Source of the DNA: Brienomyrus brachyistius
Taxonomy: Eukaryota; Chordata; Actinopteri; Osteoglossiformes; Mormyridae
DNA length: 64,000 nt
Reading direction: 5' to 3'
Assembly: GCF_023856365.1 (NCBI RefSeq)
Contig: NC_064540.1
Location: 30,402,974-30,466,973, forward strand
The translations under genes were made by a program, and so were the position numbers. The notes beneath the pieces were generated by a model. That model ran no database searches, was not told where the DNA came from, and was given only the letters and a program-made list of their open reading frames with translations. This document shows, piece by piece, positions 1 to 10,130 of this stretch; positions within the stretch are counted from its first letter, which is position 1, and the number at the start of each line of letters is the position of its first letter.

Positions 1-222
1 CTACACTGCAAGTCGTCCAGCCACGACGTCACCCAGCCCATCATCTACCATCTAAAATACAGATAAATTACAAGTGCTCCGTATTTCTGCAGATGACATT
101 ATTTTGAATTGGGCCATAAAGAAAAAAACATTCTTGGCCTGGAGGGAGGGGGGCTTGAGCAGGCTATTCTTATTTAATAACCCAATTTTTAATTCAGAAT
201 AATAAGATTAATAGGATGTTGG
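1..222. repeat. dispersed repeat, copy 1 of 2
   Basis: This stretch is closely matched by 12555-12778, with shared wording throughout and small indels. The family is not recognised. Both copies end at an 'aataggatg' motif; in the second copy a SINE sits exactly there. The window starts inside the copy, so its left edge is unknown. From 223 to 729 I see no gene: the short open frames there have no recognisable protein character. Confidence 0.6.
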
Positions 223-729
223 TGGCTGTCAGTCAATTACAAGTTGTGGTCGAGACTAAGTAAAAGATAAAAAGTAGTGATAATATAGCAAAGCAGTGGC
301 AATACTACATTGCCAAAGCAGGTTATATGCACTAAAATACAACTGCAGCTTCACTAAGCACATCACAGTGCAGTCTGACCAGACACACAGTTCTCAGTCA
401 ATTATCTGCATTGTGGGAAGATATGAAAGGATTTACAAACTACCATTACTAGTTACCACACTGCAAAATGCTGCTTTACGTGGAGTTATATTACGAAAGG
501 CCGTCAAGGCCATGATGTCTTAAACTCTTTGCTTAGAGGCGGCATTATTTCATGCCTACAGTTATATTTTTACCTCTATAGACAGCCGTGTAACTGCGCT
601 TACAGGCAGCATTTTGCAACGTGTCTTGATGTCAACAAATTATCTTTCAGAATAAAAGCACCATTAATATTGAATCACAAACACCATAACAAAACCAAAT
701 TCTGCACAGTTTGCTTATTATTCTGGGTG

Positions 730-1139
730 CGGGCTGCTAACATCCTGCCTTACGGTTTGGTTTGCGGGCTGCTGGTGGCCTCCTACCGCTCTGCCATGGA
801 GAGCATCCTAACATACGGCCTTACGGTGTGGTATGCGGGCTGCTGGTGGCCTCCTACCGCTCTGCCATAGAGAGCATCCTAACATATGGCCTTAGGGTGT
901 GGTATGCGGGCTGCTGGTGGCCTCCTACCGCTCTGCCATAGAGAGCATCCTAACATACGGCCTTACGGTGTGGTATGCGGGCTGCTGCTGGCCTCCTACT
1001 GCTCTGCCATAGAGAGCATCCTAACATACGGCCTTACGGTGTGGTATGCGGGCTGCTGGTGGCCTCCTACTGCTCTGCCATAGAGAGCATCCTAACATAT
1101 GGCCTTACGGTGTGGTATGCGGGCTGCTGGTGGCCTCTA
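730..1139 (+). repeat. 71-bp minisatellite derived from LINE RT sequence
   Basis: The phrase 'tcctac(c/t)gctctgccat' recurs at 781, 852, 923, 994 and 1065, a strict 71-bp period, with partial units at both ends (about 5.7 units). One frame of each unit reads ASYRSAIESILTYGLTVWYA. This resembles the conserved segment near the C-terminal side of fish LINE reverse transcriptases (xFYRxxIESILTxxxTVWY). Because 71 is not a multiple of three, each unit shifts frame, so the array cannot encode a repeat protein. A TAATG microsatellite follows near 1295-1310. Confidence 0.8.
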
Positions 1140-1497
1140 TGACTTTTTTGTAGACAGTCCATCTGTGTGGTGCTGTTTGCATGAATTGTTTTGGGAAATG
1201 CACTTACAGTTTTGCAGATGTTAAGGGTGATTCCAGAAATCCATCAAAGCAACTGAGGAACTGCAATGTCGCTGTACAGTTCCTTATAATGGATGTAATG
1301 TAATGTAATGTGTAGAGTGGCAAATAAACTGATTCACCATTTACTCTCATGTACATCACTTATCAAAATGTTGCTCTAAATGCAAATGTGTGAATGTAAA
1401 TGTAAGCAGTAAAGCTACAATTTACGTTCGGTTTGCATGGTGGAAAGAACATTTAATCTGCCTTTTAAGTGTGATTAGAAGATCTAATGCCTGTGTG

Positions 1498-1705
1498 CTT
1501 GTAATCAGATGGTCGCTGGTTCAAACCCAGCCACAGCACGTCTCTGGGTCCTTGAGCGAGGCCCTTAACCCCCAGCTCACTGGGCATCACTACAGGTGGC
1601 CGCCCTTCGCAGACAACTTACTCTGTTTACTCTAAAAAAAAAGACAGCAATTTGAGGGAGAAATTAAAACAATTTCTCCACAGGGACCAGTAAAGTATCA
1701 ATTAT
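1498..1705 (+). mobile_element. tRNA-derived SINE, family V
   Basis: The stretch has a B-box-like 'ggttcaaaccc', the body phrase 'ccttgagcgaggcccttaac', and a tail 'agtatcaattattatta' typical of 3-bp SINE tails. Two reverse-strand copies at 9970-10130 and 55403-55622 share the body, which supports a dispersed family. Its name is not certain; the body resembles V-SINE or similar fish SINEs. Confidence 0.6.
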
Positions 1706-2088
1706 TATTACTGTATGAGAGACTGTCTAATATCAGATTGATAACAGACTCATACTGTGCTGCGCTTGTCTGAGAGAGATGATTAGCAAATGCTCTCCCA
1801 CAGTGTCTCAGCACTCTGTACAAAGAACTTTATATGCTCAGTATCTGCTCCTGTTTATCTAATTGTTCTCATTTTAACTGGATGTTAAGGAGTAAATTAA
1901 TAAACGTCATGCAAGTGCACATTAGGACGCTTTTTCACTGTTACTTAAATTCCCATGTGAACAGCCAAACAGATCAGCCTGATGTGTGTCTGTGTTTCCT
2001 CTCTGTTCCCTGCCCTTTCATCCCGACCACGACCATGATCTCTCACTTAGCAGCAGAGCAGTTTATTCTAAACAGTGGAACCACGAAG

Positions 2089-2636
2089 ATGTTCAGACTC
2101 TTTGGTCTTCTCATTTTCATTAGTAAGGCCCTAAAATATAAATTATTTTTGGATTTTAATATTTTCATTTCTGGTATGATGTTATCATTGGAATTTGGCC
2201 ATTTAATCTTCATCATAGTTAATAGTTATTTAGATTACTATTATATGTCTTATTTGATTATGATTTTTTTGTTTTTCTGTTTTTGCAGACACTGCACTGA
2301 CTACAGATGTTGTTCAGCCCAGTCACCTGACGAGGGTTCAGCTTGGAGACAGTGTGAACCTGACATGCTTCTATCCAGAAGAAACAACATCTGTTGCTTG
2401 GTTTAAGCAAGCTGCTGGTCAGAAGCCCCAGCCCATGGCGAAAGCACTTCTCTACGTACCTGGTGAATTTTACAAGGAATATAAAAGCATAAAACGTTAC
2501 TCCTTACTGAATGCAGAGGGGAGTTTTAACCTCACTATTTCTAACGTGGAGCCGTCAGATTCTGCAGTGTATTATTGTGCTGCTGTGTTTCTTCATGAGG
2601 TCACCTTTGGGAATGGAACCTTTGTCATAATCACAG
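2089..2636 (+). CDS. NITR-like immune receptor V-J exon with leader exon
   Basis: Two exons fit a germline-joined immunoglobulin V-J unit. Exon 1 (2089-2122) encodes a short hydrophobic leader starting MFRLFGLLIFI and ends at a GTAAGG donor. The intron ends in a pyrimidine-rich TTTTTGCAG. Exon 2 (2289-2636) is 348 nt, enters and leaves in phase 1 as immunoglobulin exons do, and ends at a GTAAAT donor. In the spliced product of 127 codons Cys38, Trp49 (WFKQ) and Cys108 (DSAVYYC) form the V-domain core, and a J-like FGNGT motif lies at 118-122 of the same exon. No recombination signal separates V from J, which is the NITR arrangement in bony fish and unlike a rearranging T-cell receptor V segment. 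No further Ig, transmembrane or ITIM exon is recognisable downstream, so this is either partial or a lone copy. A fused TCR-alpha-like V pseudogene is the main alternative. Confidence 0.65.
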
Positions 2637-3349
2637 GTAAATGAGATTCCAGCTATTTTCATATTTGATTTATTATAATGTCAGTAAGATTATTCCCTGT
2701 AAAATATTTTTGACAGTTGAGTTGTTTCTCAATATAAAATTAGCAAAGATACCTTATTGTCTGCTTTGTTCCATAAATGTTTTTCAAAACAAACAAAAAT
2801 CATTTATTATTATTTTTGTTGTTATTATTATTATTATTATACAATTTGTTGCATTTTGCTTGCTGTCAGTAATCTTCAGCCAAAAGCCTAACCTTCTCTT
2901 TATAGAGATGTTAATGTTACACATTGCAGCCTCTTTAAAACAAATAACATAAAAAAAATGTATAGGACTGTGCAAATATCTTAAGCAACAAAAGAAAATT
3001 ATTTTTGACGTTATTTATCTGAGCAGTCAGTGTGTATTCACTCTGAACAAAAAAGACGAACGAAAAAGGGTTTGGATTCAAATTCAAGTTCATATACGTG
3101 CTGTAGGTGTAGCTTTTAACTATACAGTCTATTATTTAAATATGAATTATACATAAACACATTAACATTGTTGTCATTTTCTGCACCATGGTGGATCTGC
3201 TCATAGGAAGAACTAAGTGTCTCTCCTTAAACGTCAGTGTTGGCTGCAGTGACTGCAGTTTCTAACCTAAGAAACGTCCCAAACACTTTTCCTGCATCAA
3301 AAGTCAAACTAGTCCCTATTCCTGCCATGAAAGCTTCACATAATGTCAC

Positions 3350-3520
3350 TGATACCTGAGCCAATGTTTATCAAAGGATGCCAACCCTTTGGCTGCAGCT
3401 TTCTCTGCACAGGCTGAGAGAGTCTTCAGTGTAGCAGGAAAATATTTCAGGCCAGATTGCAAATTAAATCCTAAATAAGATATTATTCTGACTAAATGTA
3501 ATAATAATGAAAAATTGGAC
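3350..3520 (+). pseudogene. hAT transposase C-terminal dimerisation fragment
   Basis: The plus-strand frame reads AQAERVFSVAGKYFRPD, the hallmark of the hAT C-terminal dimerisation region (SERVFSxAG...RxxLxPxN), followed by LNPK and an early stop. Only about 45 codons are recognisable, and nothing upstream to 2650 continues the transposase. It is a dead fragment. The 2650-3340 stretch is otherwise AT-rich with no gene seen. Confidence 0.6.
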
Positions 3521-3820
3521 GACACACAATGTCGACACAATGAGATTTCATTCCCATTACTGCAACGTATGAAGAGGATTATGACTTATTACTTTAGGTT
3601 ATCGGACTGAGTGAGTTTTGGAAATTTGCTCTTCGATAACTTAAGCAGTGCTGTGAATGCAGAGGTTATATGCGTCGCATATCAACAGAACTGTATGTTT
3701 ATCTCTTGTCTTAATTATTTTGATTAAATGTCTGACTATTCCCAATATGTGTGAACATACTTGGCCAAATAAAGCTGATTCTGATTCAGTCATTTTGAAA
3801 AACAAATGATTTCTTGCCGA

Positions 3821-4039
3821 AATTGCAATACCTACTTTTGGCAGCAAGAAAATAGAAAAATTATTTTCCCACGGTCTACTAGCAGCTTTGTGTGGTAATT
3901 GTTTGTATTAAAAATACATTGGACCAAGTCAAATTATTAGAATGAAGAATTAACATCTAAAAGCTGCTAGTAGACCGTGGGAAAATAATTTTTCTATTTT
4001 CTTGCTGCCATCTCGTGGCCAAAAATAGGTATTGCAATT
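3821..4039. repeat. foldback element (long inverted repeat)
   Basis: The left arm 3821-3889 is the reverse complement of 3960-4039. About 50 bp match without a mismatch (from 'aaagctgctagtagaccg' onward), followed by a 12-bp insertion in the right arm and a further matching 'aataggtattgcaatt' end. The loop is about 70 bp. The transcript of either strand would form a strong hairpin. From 4040 to 4880 I see no gene. Confidence 0.8.
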
Positions 4040-4882
4040 TCCATCATGTGTAAGAGGGCCTGCCCATCAGAGTAATGTACATCCTGTGACATGTATTGAC
4101 TATCAAGACAAATTGAAACACGGTGTATTAGGCTGTCAATGAGTACTGGACTAGGGCGAAAATCTGTCTGATAATCTACCTATTAACTAGAAGAGTACAA
4201 ACTGGAGACGGATCCCCTAATACAGAGGGATTAACGTCTGTGCCACATCCAGAACCATTCAGTGTAGGAGTCTGGTGGTTCTACTGGATACTGACAAGTA
4301 CCCAGCCCCTTTGTTCCCTCTGATAATCATCAGTCCTCCTCTGAATGCCTTCACCACTCTATTCCTGAATAGGTACACATTTAAATATGTTAGCAAGATC
4401 AAGGTATTGGGATAACCGTTAGGTTCGCTGTTCAGAGAGTTGCAGTGAAAACCATCATACACAGTGGCCCTTTCTGGATAAGATTACCTCCCTCTGATCT
4501 AACGGGTCAAGATCAAAGCAAGGTGCATTGCAATGTCTGACACCCAGCACACTACAGCATATAAAATACAGGTATCCATCGCATTTGGAACCAGGACCAC
4601 TTGTTGCAAGTCAATTTGGGCGTATCTCAAGTTATACGAGAGAGGCAAGACATTAAGGACAGTATACACAGTACTAAAATAATAATGCACATATTAAACC
4701 ACAGCACTTAATAAACAGATACTGCAGTTACATTTCACGAAAAAAATAAAGCACAAATTGCACTGTGAAGAAATCAAAAGAGGCATGTGCTAGCAAACAG
4801 TGGGAGCTGAGGAAGAAGCAGTGGTGAAATACTTTATTGTACAGTACAGTAAGTTTCTTTTTATACAATGAAATAGCATACA

Positions 4883-5451
4883 GGGGGCGGCATGGTGGTG
4901 CAGTGGTTAGCACTGTTGCCTCACACGTCTGGGACCCGGGTTCGAGTCTCTGCCTGGGTCACATGGGTGTGGAGTTTGCATGTTCTCCCCATGTCGTCGT
5001 GGGGTTTCCTCCCGCAGTCCAAGAATATGCTGAGAATATGCTGAGGCTAACTGGAGTTACTAAATTGCCTGTAGGTATGCATGTGTGAGTGAATTTACAT
5101 TTACAGTATTTGGCAGATGCCCTTAGCCAGAGCGACTTACATAAGTGCTTTGAGACTCTGCGATGAATTTCCGATGCTAGCTCAATAAGGACCCAGGCTA
5201 TGAATACCATCTGTCTGAAAACTCCGTTAAGAAAGTGCAGAAATTTTTTATTATTTTTTTTTTATTTAAACACACACACCAGAAAAAGAGCCGAGTGTGA
5301 ATGGTGAATGGTGTGTGAGTGTGCCCTGTGATGGGCTGGCTCCCCATCCTGGGTTGTTCCCTGCCTCGTGCCCATTGCTTCCGGGATAGGCTCCAGACCC
5401 CCCGCGACCCAGTAGGATAAGCGGTTAGGACAATGGATGGATGGATACACC
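4883..5451 (+). mobile_element. SINE family S, split by another repeat
   Basis: Head: 'tggtgcagtggttagc' (A-box-like) and 'gggttcgagtc' (B-box-like). Tail: 'gataagcggtt' followed by atggatggatgg. The head half runs 4883-5090 and the tail half 5297-5451. Between them, about 5092-5296, lies a different common fish repeat beginning 'tttacatttacagtatttgg' and 'cagagcgacttacataagtg'. The other family S copies are at 12779, 16905, 25132, 49977 and 61930. Confidence 0.75.
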
Positions 5452-5504
5452 TGGGTCTATTAAAAGAAGGTGATGCTGCCTGAACCACCAACCAAGGCTG
5501 GGAG

Positions 5505-5720
5505 GAAAGGGAGGAACACTAGTCAAATGAAGGAAGAAAAGGCCACCCTATCTCATGGTCACGAATACAAAAGTCAGGGAGTGTTATGAAGAAGACACCA
5601 CACTTAAGACCATTGGTTTTATGCAGTGAATTACACCAGAGAGAGTTTTTGCATTTTAGCTGTGTTATGTAACATTCCTCAGACTTCATTTTAATGTTTT
5701 CTTCAACACAAAAAGTCCCA
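5505..5720 (-). repeat. dispersed repeat family R, copy 1
   Basis: Read on the minus strand, the phrases 'gaggaatgttacataacac', 'ttcactgcataaaaccaatg' and 'gaccatgagatagggtgg' recur at 58250-58600 (+), and the first part recurs at 16604-16765 (-). The family is not recognised. A 71-codon open frame follows upstream on the same strand (5686-5901, minus); it resembles no family I know and may be coding sequence of the same element. Confidence 0.6.
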
Positions 5721-5939
5721 TGGTAACAAAAGCGCTGAGGTCTGGATCGTTAATTGCAATGTGGGGAGTGCAGACCAGCTGGGGTGGGGGATCGTGCTCA
5801 GTCACGATAAAAGGCAAACGGGTAAATTGTGAATACGCTCTTAATCTAACTACAGCTTCTTGAATTGTGGGAGGCGTGTGTAACATAACGTTGTTCCACA
5901 TACCAATATCACTACGTATCGGTATCGCAAAACAAAATT

Positions 5940-7260
5940 TAAAATGTTAAGATTCTGTCATTCTGAAAATCTGAGTATTTAAGACATTATGTTCCATAGC
6001 GATTTGTGGAGATAAATACCCTCGGACAGTAGCGTTCATTTCACAATTAAGTCTCTTTAAGTCATTGTTTTATGTTAAGCAGGATGAATGTGTGATTTTT
6101 AATTAATAAACGTTTAAGGGATATATGCTTATGCTGTCGCATACTGTTCTCGATATACAACTTAACTTATAAAAGTCTGTTAATCTTATTATAGAATAAT
6201 ATAGAGAATAATTATACAAGAACTATAATTATTATGATGTTATTATTTAATGTGTGTGGGCCGTGTTGCTTGATTACATTTGACTCCTCGGCACGTGGGA
6301 CGCTGCCGGTTTGAAAGACGCGGCTTCACTTGTTTTCTGCACCAAGGTGGGTTGCCATTCTGCTCCCATTTTATCGGATAATTTATCTTATTATTTAGTA
6401 TTTGTCAAATTTGCATGTATATTAAAATATGTTTGATGAGTAAAGTCAGTATATTGCTTTTAAATAAAGTGATTTTGTTCCGGGCTACTATGTTAATTAT
6501 ATTTAAATTTTATGCGCAAAGTGTAGTTGACATTTAACTTTTCCGCGTGCGCTTTCCTGCGTTTAAGTACATTATTGCGCTTGCTAGTGAGTAAATTAGT
6601 TCATTTCCTTTAAATAAAGTGAACATTGTTGTGGGGTGCTGTGTTGGTTAAATTTAAATTTCATGTGCAAGTCGGCTAGTTTCCTGTGCCGCAAAGTCTA
6701 GGTGATATTTCACTTTTCCGCGTGTGCTTTCATGTTGCATTCTACTGCGGATGCGGGTGGTTTCGCTCGGTGCTGCCTACAGCAATGATATTCCACCAGA
6801 CCAGGAGAGGGCAGATGTATTGCAAGAAACACGAATAAAAGTAGTGAAGCAAGTCCTGTAAAGTTTGTTTGGTGACTAAAATCAGTATATTGCCATTTAG
6901 TAAAATTTAAAATTGTTCCAGGCTTCTGTTTTGATTATATCTAAATTTTATGTGAAAGTTAACTAGTTTCCTATGCTATAATGCAATTGTTCATTGCGGA
7001 GGTGTCAGTGCAGAACTGTATTCCATGTGCCAGGAGTGACTGACAGCTCCATTGTATTGCCTGTATGTTGTTTTTCCTCATTCAGATACAGATGAATTGC
7101 AAAAGCTGTCAGCTGGAGCAACGCTGAACAGGAGAAGCGGTTTCAGAAAATGGATGAATATCCCCAGAGGTGTGAGTTAAGTTTTAACCACTGCATCACT
7201 GTACCATGCCCATGTATAGGATATGTAGAAGAACCTGTTGCAGTTATCTGATGTGTGTGT
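5940..7260. other. no gene; three diverged tandem segments
   Basis: There is no convincing coding sequence. The region from about 6433 to 7000 holds three diverged versions of one segment, starting near 6433, 6585 and 6866. Each has a version of 'gagtaaa..agt..att', then 'taaataaagtga' or similar, then 'ctgtgttggttaaatttaaa' or similar. Two of the three also share 'cacttttccgcgtg'. This is an old tandem duplication with unequal spacing. Confidence 0.45.
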
Positions 7261-7269
7261 TTTTGACTT

Positions 7270-7490
7270 TCCCTGCCGGCCCCTGGAGGTTTGGGCTTCC
7301 CCTTTGAGTCTGGTGCCTCCCAAGGTTTCTTCCTTCTAGGGAGTTTTTCCTTGCCACTGTCGCCTATGGCTTACTCACTGGGGGCTTTGGGTGGGGATGC
7401 TGTAAAGCGCTTTCACACAATGTAATGTTGTGATAACGTGCTATACTTTGTTGTGTAATTTTGTATTTACTCACGCAAATAAAAAATTGT
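7270..7490 (+). repeat. dispersed repeat family K, copy 1
   Basis: The wording 'cccctttgagtctggtgcct', 'aaggtttcttcctt', 'ggagtttttccttgcca' and 'ttactcactgggggctttgg', with a tail about AAAGCGCTTT and a terminal AATAAA-rich end, recurs at 41365-41500 and 51293-51490, all on the plus strand. It is a widespread fish repeat, probably the 3' part of a retroposon. The class is not settled from the sequence. Confidence 0.6.
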
Positions 7491-8087
7491 TTGATAACAA
7501 AAAACACTTGTTTAATTCTTTTTCCCTGCGAACATATCAGTCACTTCCCTCCTGCTCCTGCATTCAAAAATGAAAGTTTGTCCTGCACTGCACTTTATTG
7601 CCGTGGGTTCCACAGGAATGCAGACCTCTACTTTGGTGTAATCCTGCTGCTGTTGTAGATGGTCTGCTCGCACGCTTTCACATTGTGCACAAGCAGATTT
7701 TTTGTATCTCTGCAGAGAAGCACTCTTTTCTTCTGCCTGGCAAATCCATCATTATAATAGCAATCCACCTAGCGCACCTAGCTCTTAAAGAAAATGTTTG
7801 AAAAAATTAGTTTATAGCATGTTTACACCATAAAAACAGCAGTGACTGAGTACACCCTTGTGGACCAGGCGCCTGGCTTTGACTATTTTTCTGCCATTAA
7901 ACTAGCAAACGTGGGTTGGCCATGACGTAAAATAACTTGTGCCTTTAAATTGTTAAAAAAAAGTCCTGTGTGTTGTAAAGTGAGGTATGAAACAGATACC
8001 AGGCTGCTTCAGTGAGGGTCAGCGTAAGTTTTATTCATGTGATTTTGCGGTTTAAACTGTTTCATTGGAATCAATCCAACCAGCAGC

Positions 8088-8279
8088 ATGAAGACTGCAA
8101 GCCAAAGAAGTGGGACGATGCCTGAGAAGAACAACTCAGTCAATCCTCACGTCTCCTCTCTCCTCAGGCGATTGATGGACTCTGAGCATGAGACATGTAC
8201 AAAAGATGAGGACTCTTCTCCACTATTCAAATGGAAATTGTTCTTAATCTTTTATTTATACCTTTTGCTTATACCGTAA
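8088..8279 (+). CDS. small unrecognised open frame ending at a splice-donor-like site
   Basis: Sixty-three codons open with MKTASQRSGTMPEKNN and end in a hydrophobic stretch (FKWKLFLIFYLYLLLIP). The stop lies within a GTAAGA sequence that would be a good splice donor, so this could be a first or internal exon. I recognise no family and find no partner exon. It may equally be chance. The flanks 7490-8087 and 8280-8636 hold nothing I can identify. Confidence 0.15.
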   Translation: MKTASQRSGTMPEKNNSVNPHVSSLLRRLMDSEHETCTKDEDSSPLFKWKLFLIFYLYLLLIP

Positions 8280-8636
8280 GATTTAGGAACACACTGAAAA
8301 AGATCAACTTTAATACATTTGAAGGTTGAAGTTATTGGAATTTGTTACGGCTGATTTGGTGGAATATGATTTTGGACAGAACTGTCAAAAAATGTGGAAT
8401 GAAAATGCAGTTTAATGGTTGAATCCGTGGCTTGCCTAACTTGTTATAAATTGCACACACATCCAGCATTAAAGTGACAGGGAGGTATTAGACCAGAGTT
8501 GTTGCATTACATTAACACAGACCAGCAAAAAATATAACATTATTCTAACATTAATGTAATGTTGTTCTGAATAGATTTCTATGTCCAGTCCTGATTTCAA
8601 ATTGGGCCTTTAAGCCTAGAATATGGTCAGTTTTAA

Positions 8637-9676
8637 AAACACTTGACTTTGTTGCAACTCATTTTCATGTTAATGTCATCTTTCCTGTTAATGTGAGTTT
8701 GTTCTGTGTGGGTCTCTGTCTCAGGCTGTCATTTTATTCATAGTTATTCATAAAATACTTGACTTTGTTGCAACTCTGACTAAGTTGAATTCCATCAAGT
8801 GGTTAACGGGTGTGAAGATAAATGTAAGGTACTCCATCTAGGGAGCAGAAATATAAAGTACAGGTATTTCATGGGTGTCACTGAAATAAAGGTAGCTGAT
8901 CATGAGAAAGACCTTGGTGTGTATGTTGATGCTTCCATGTCCCATTCTCGCCAGTGTGAGGAAGCAATAAAAAAGGCCAATAGGATGTTGGGGTATATCT
9001 CCAGGTGTGTGGAGTTTAAGTCAAGGGAGGTAATGCTAAGATTATACAATTCCTTGGTGAGACCTCACCTAGAATATTGTGTGCAGGTTTGGTCACCATA
9101 TCTTAAAAAGGACATTGTGGCCTTAGAAAAGGTGCAGCGTAGGGCCACAAAAATGATTCCTGGTCTTAGAGGAATGTCATACGAGGAACGGTTACTTGAG
9201 CTAAATCTGTTCAGTCTCAAGCAAAGGAGACTGAGGGGGGACATGATCCAGGTATATAAGATTCTAACAGGTTTGGATGCTGTTCAACCAAACAGTTACT
9301 TCAGCATTAGTTTAAATACACGAACTCGTGGCCATAGGTGGAAATTAGCGGGAGAACATTTCAAGCTGGATTTAAGGAAGCACTTCTTTACACAGCGTGT
9401 AGTCAGAGTATGGAATAGCCTTCCTGATAATGTAGTGCAAGCTGAATCCTTGGGTTCCTTTAAATCAGAGCTAGATAAGATTTTAACAACTCTGAGCTAT
9501 TAGTTTAGTTCTCCCCAAGCGAGCTTGATGGGCCGAATGGCCTCCTCTCGTTTGTATAGTTCTTATGTTCTTATGTTCTTAAGATTATCCTGAAATTTTC
9601 AAGTTAATGTCATTCCAGTTAATGTGAGTTTGCTCTGTGTGGGTCTCTGTCTCAGGCTGTCATTTTCGTCTTAGTC
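8637..9676. repeat. 117-bp tandem duplication split by a LINE
   Basis: Unit 1 (8637-8752) begins 'cacttgactttgttgcaact' and contains 'gggtctctgtctcaggctgt'. Unit 2 begins at 8753 with the same first 20 bases, is interrupted at about 8778, and resumes at about 9598 with the same inner wording through 9666. The interrupting DNA is the CR1-like LINE below. Confidence 0.65.
8795..9583 (+). mobile_element. CR1-like LINE, 5'-truncated
   Basis: One open frame (8799-9503, 234 codons) covers the C-terminal part of a CR1/Jockey-type reverse transcriptase: KCKVLHLGSRN, VRPHLEYCVQVWSPYLKKDI, ALEKVQRRATKMIPGLR and an end GSFKSELDKIL. The catalytic FADD box, which is present in the related copy at 57027-58013, is missing here, so the copy is 5'-truncated. 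The 3' end is a short tandem octamer run 'ttcttatgttcttatg', typical of CR1 elements, which lack poly-A tails. The frame is still uninterrupted, so the insertion is fairly young. Confidence 0.85.
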
Positions 9677-9969
9677 TCATTTAAACCACTTAACAATATG
9701 CATAGATTGCATAGCTGCAAATGTAAAATACAAAAATTAACTTGGAAAGCATTCTACAACAACATTCAGTATTGTGGAGTATTAATAGCATTTATTGCCA
9801 ATTCCAGTTGCTAGGTAACTTCTATATTTTGAATAGAATACAAGATAATATTTTAAACTAGATTACAGTTAATTGTTATTTTTCTGTTTAAAAAAGACAA
9901 TTGCTGTAATTTACATAGGACAAAACCTGTAAAAGACATTTTGTAATTATTTTCTAAATGAAATGAAGA

Positions 9970-10130
9970 TGCTTTGTTACTCCCCTTGGGGAAATTCTCT
10001 TTTCACCTACCCCATCTTGCTCTACTTGACACACGGGCACAGACAAAGGTAACAGCAAACCTGGCAGCAAAGGGCAGCCACCTGTAGGGACACCCATGGA
10101 GCTGGGGGTTTTACAGTGATTAACAGCAAT
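9970..10130 (-). mobile_element. SINE family V fragment
   Basis: Minus-strand matches to the body and tail of the 1498 and 55403 copies: 'cccccagctccatggg', 'acaggtggctgccctt' and 'ttccccaaggggag'. The head is missing. Confidence 0.5.

Noticed and set aside
5262..5491. Minus-strand 97- and 62-codon frames
   Set aside because: They are antisense translations of the family S SINE tail.
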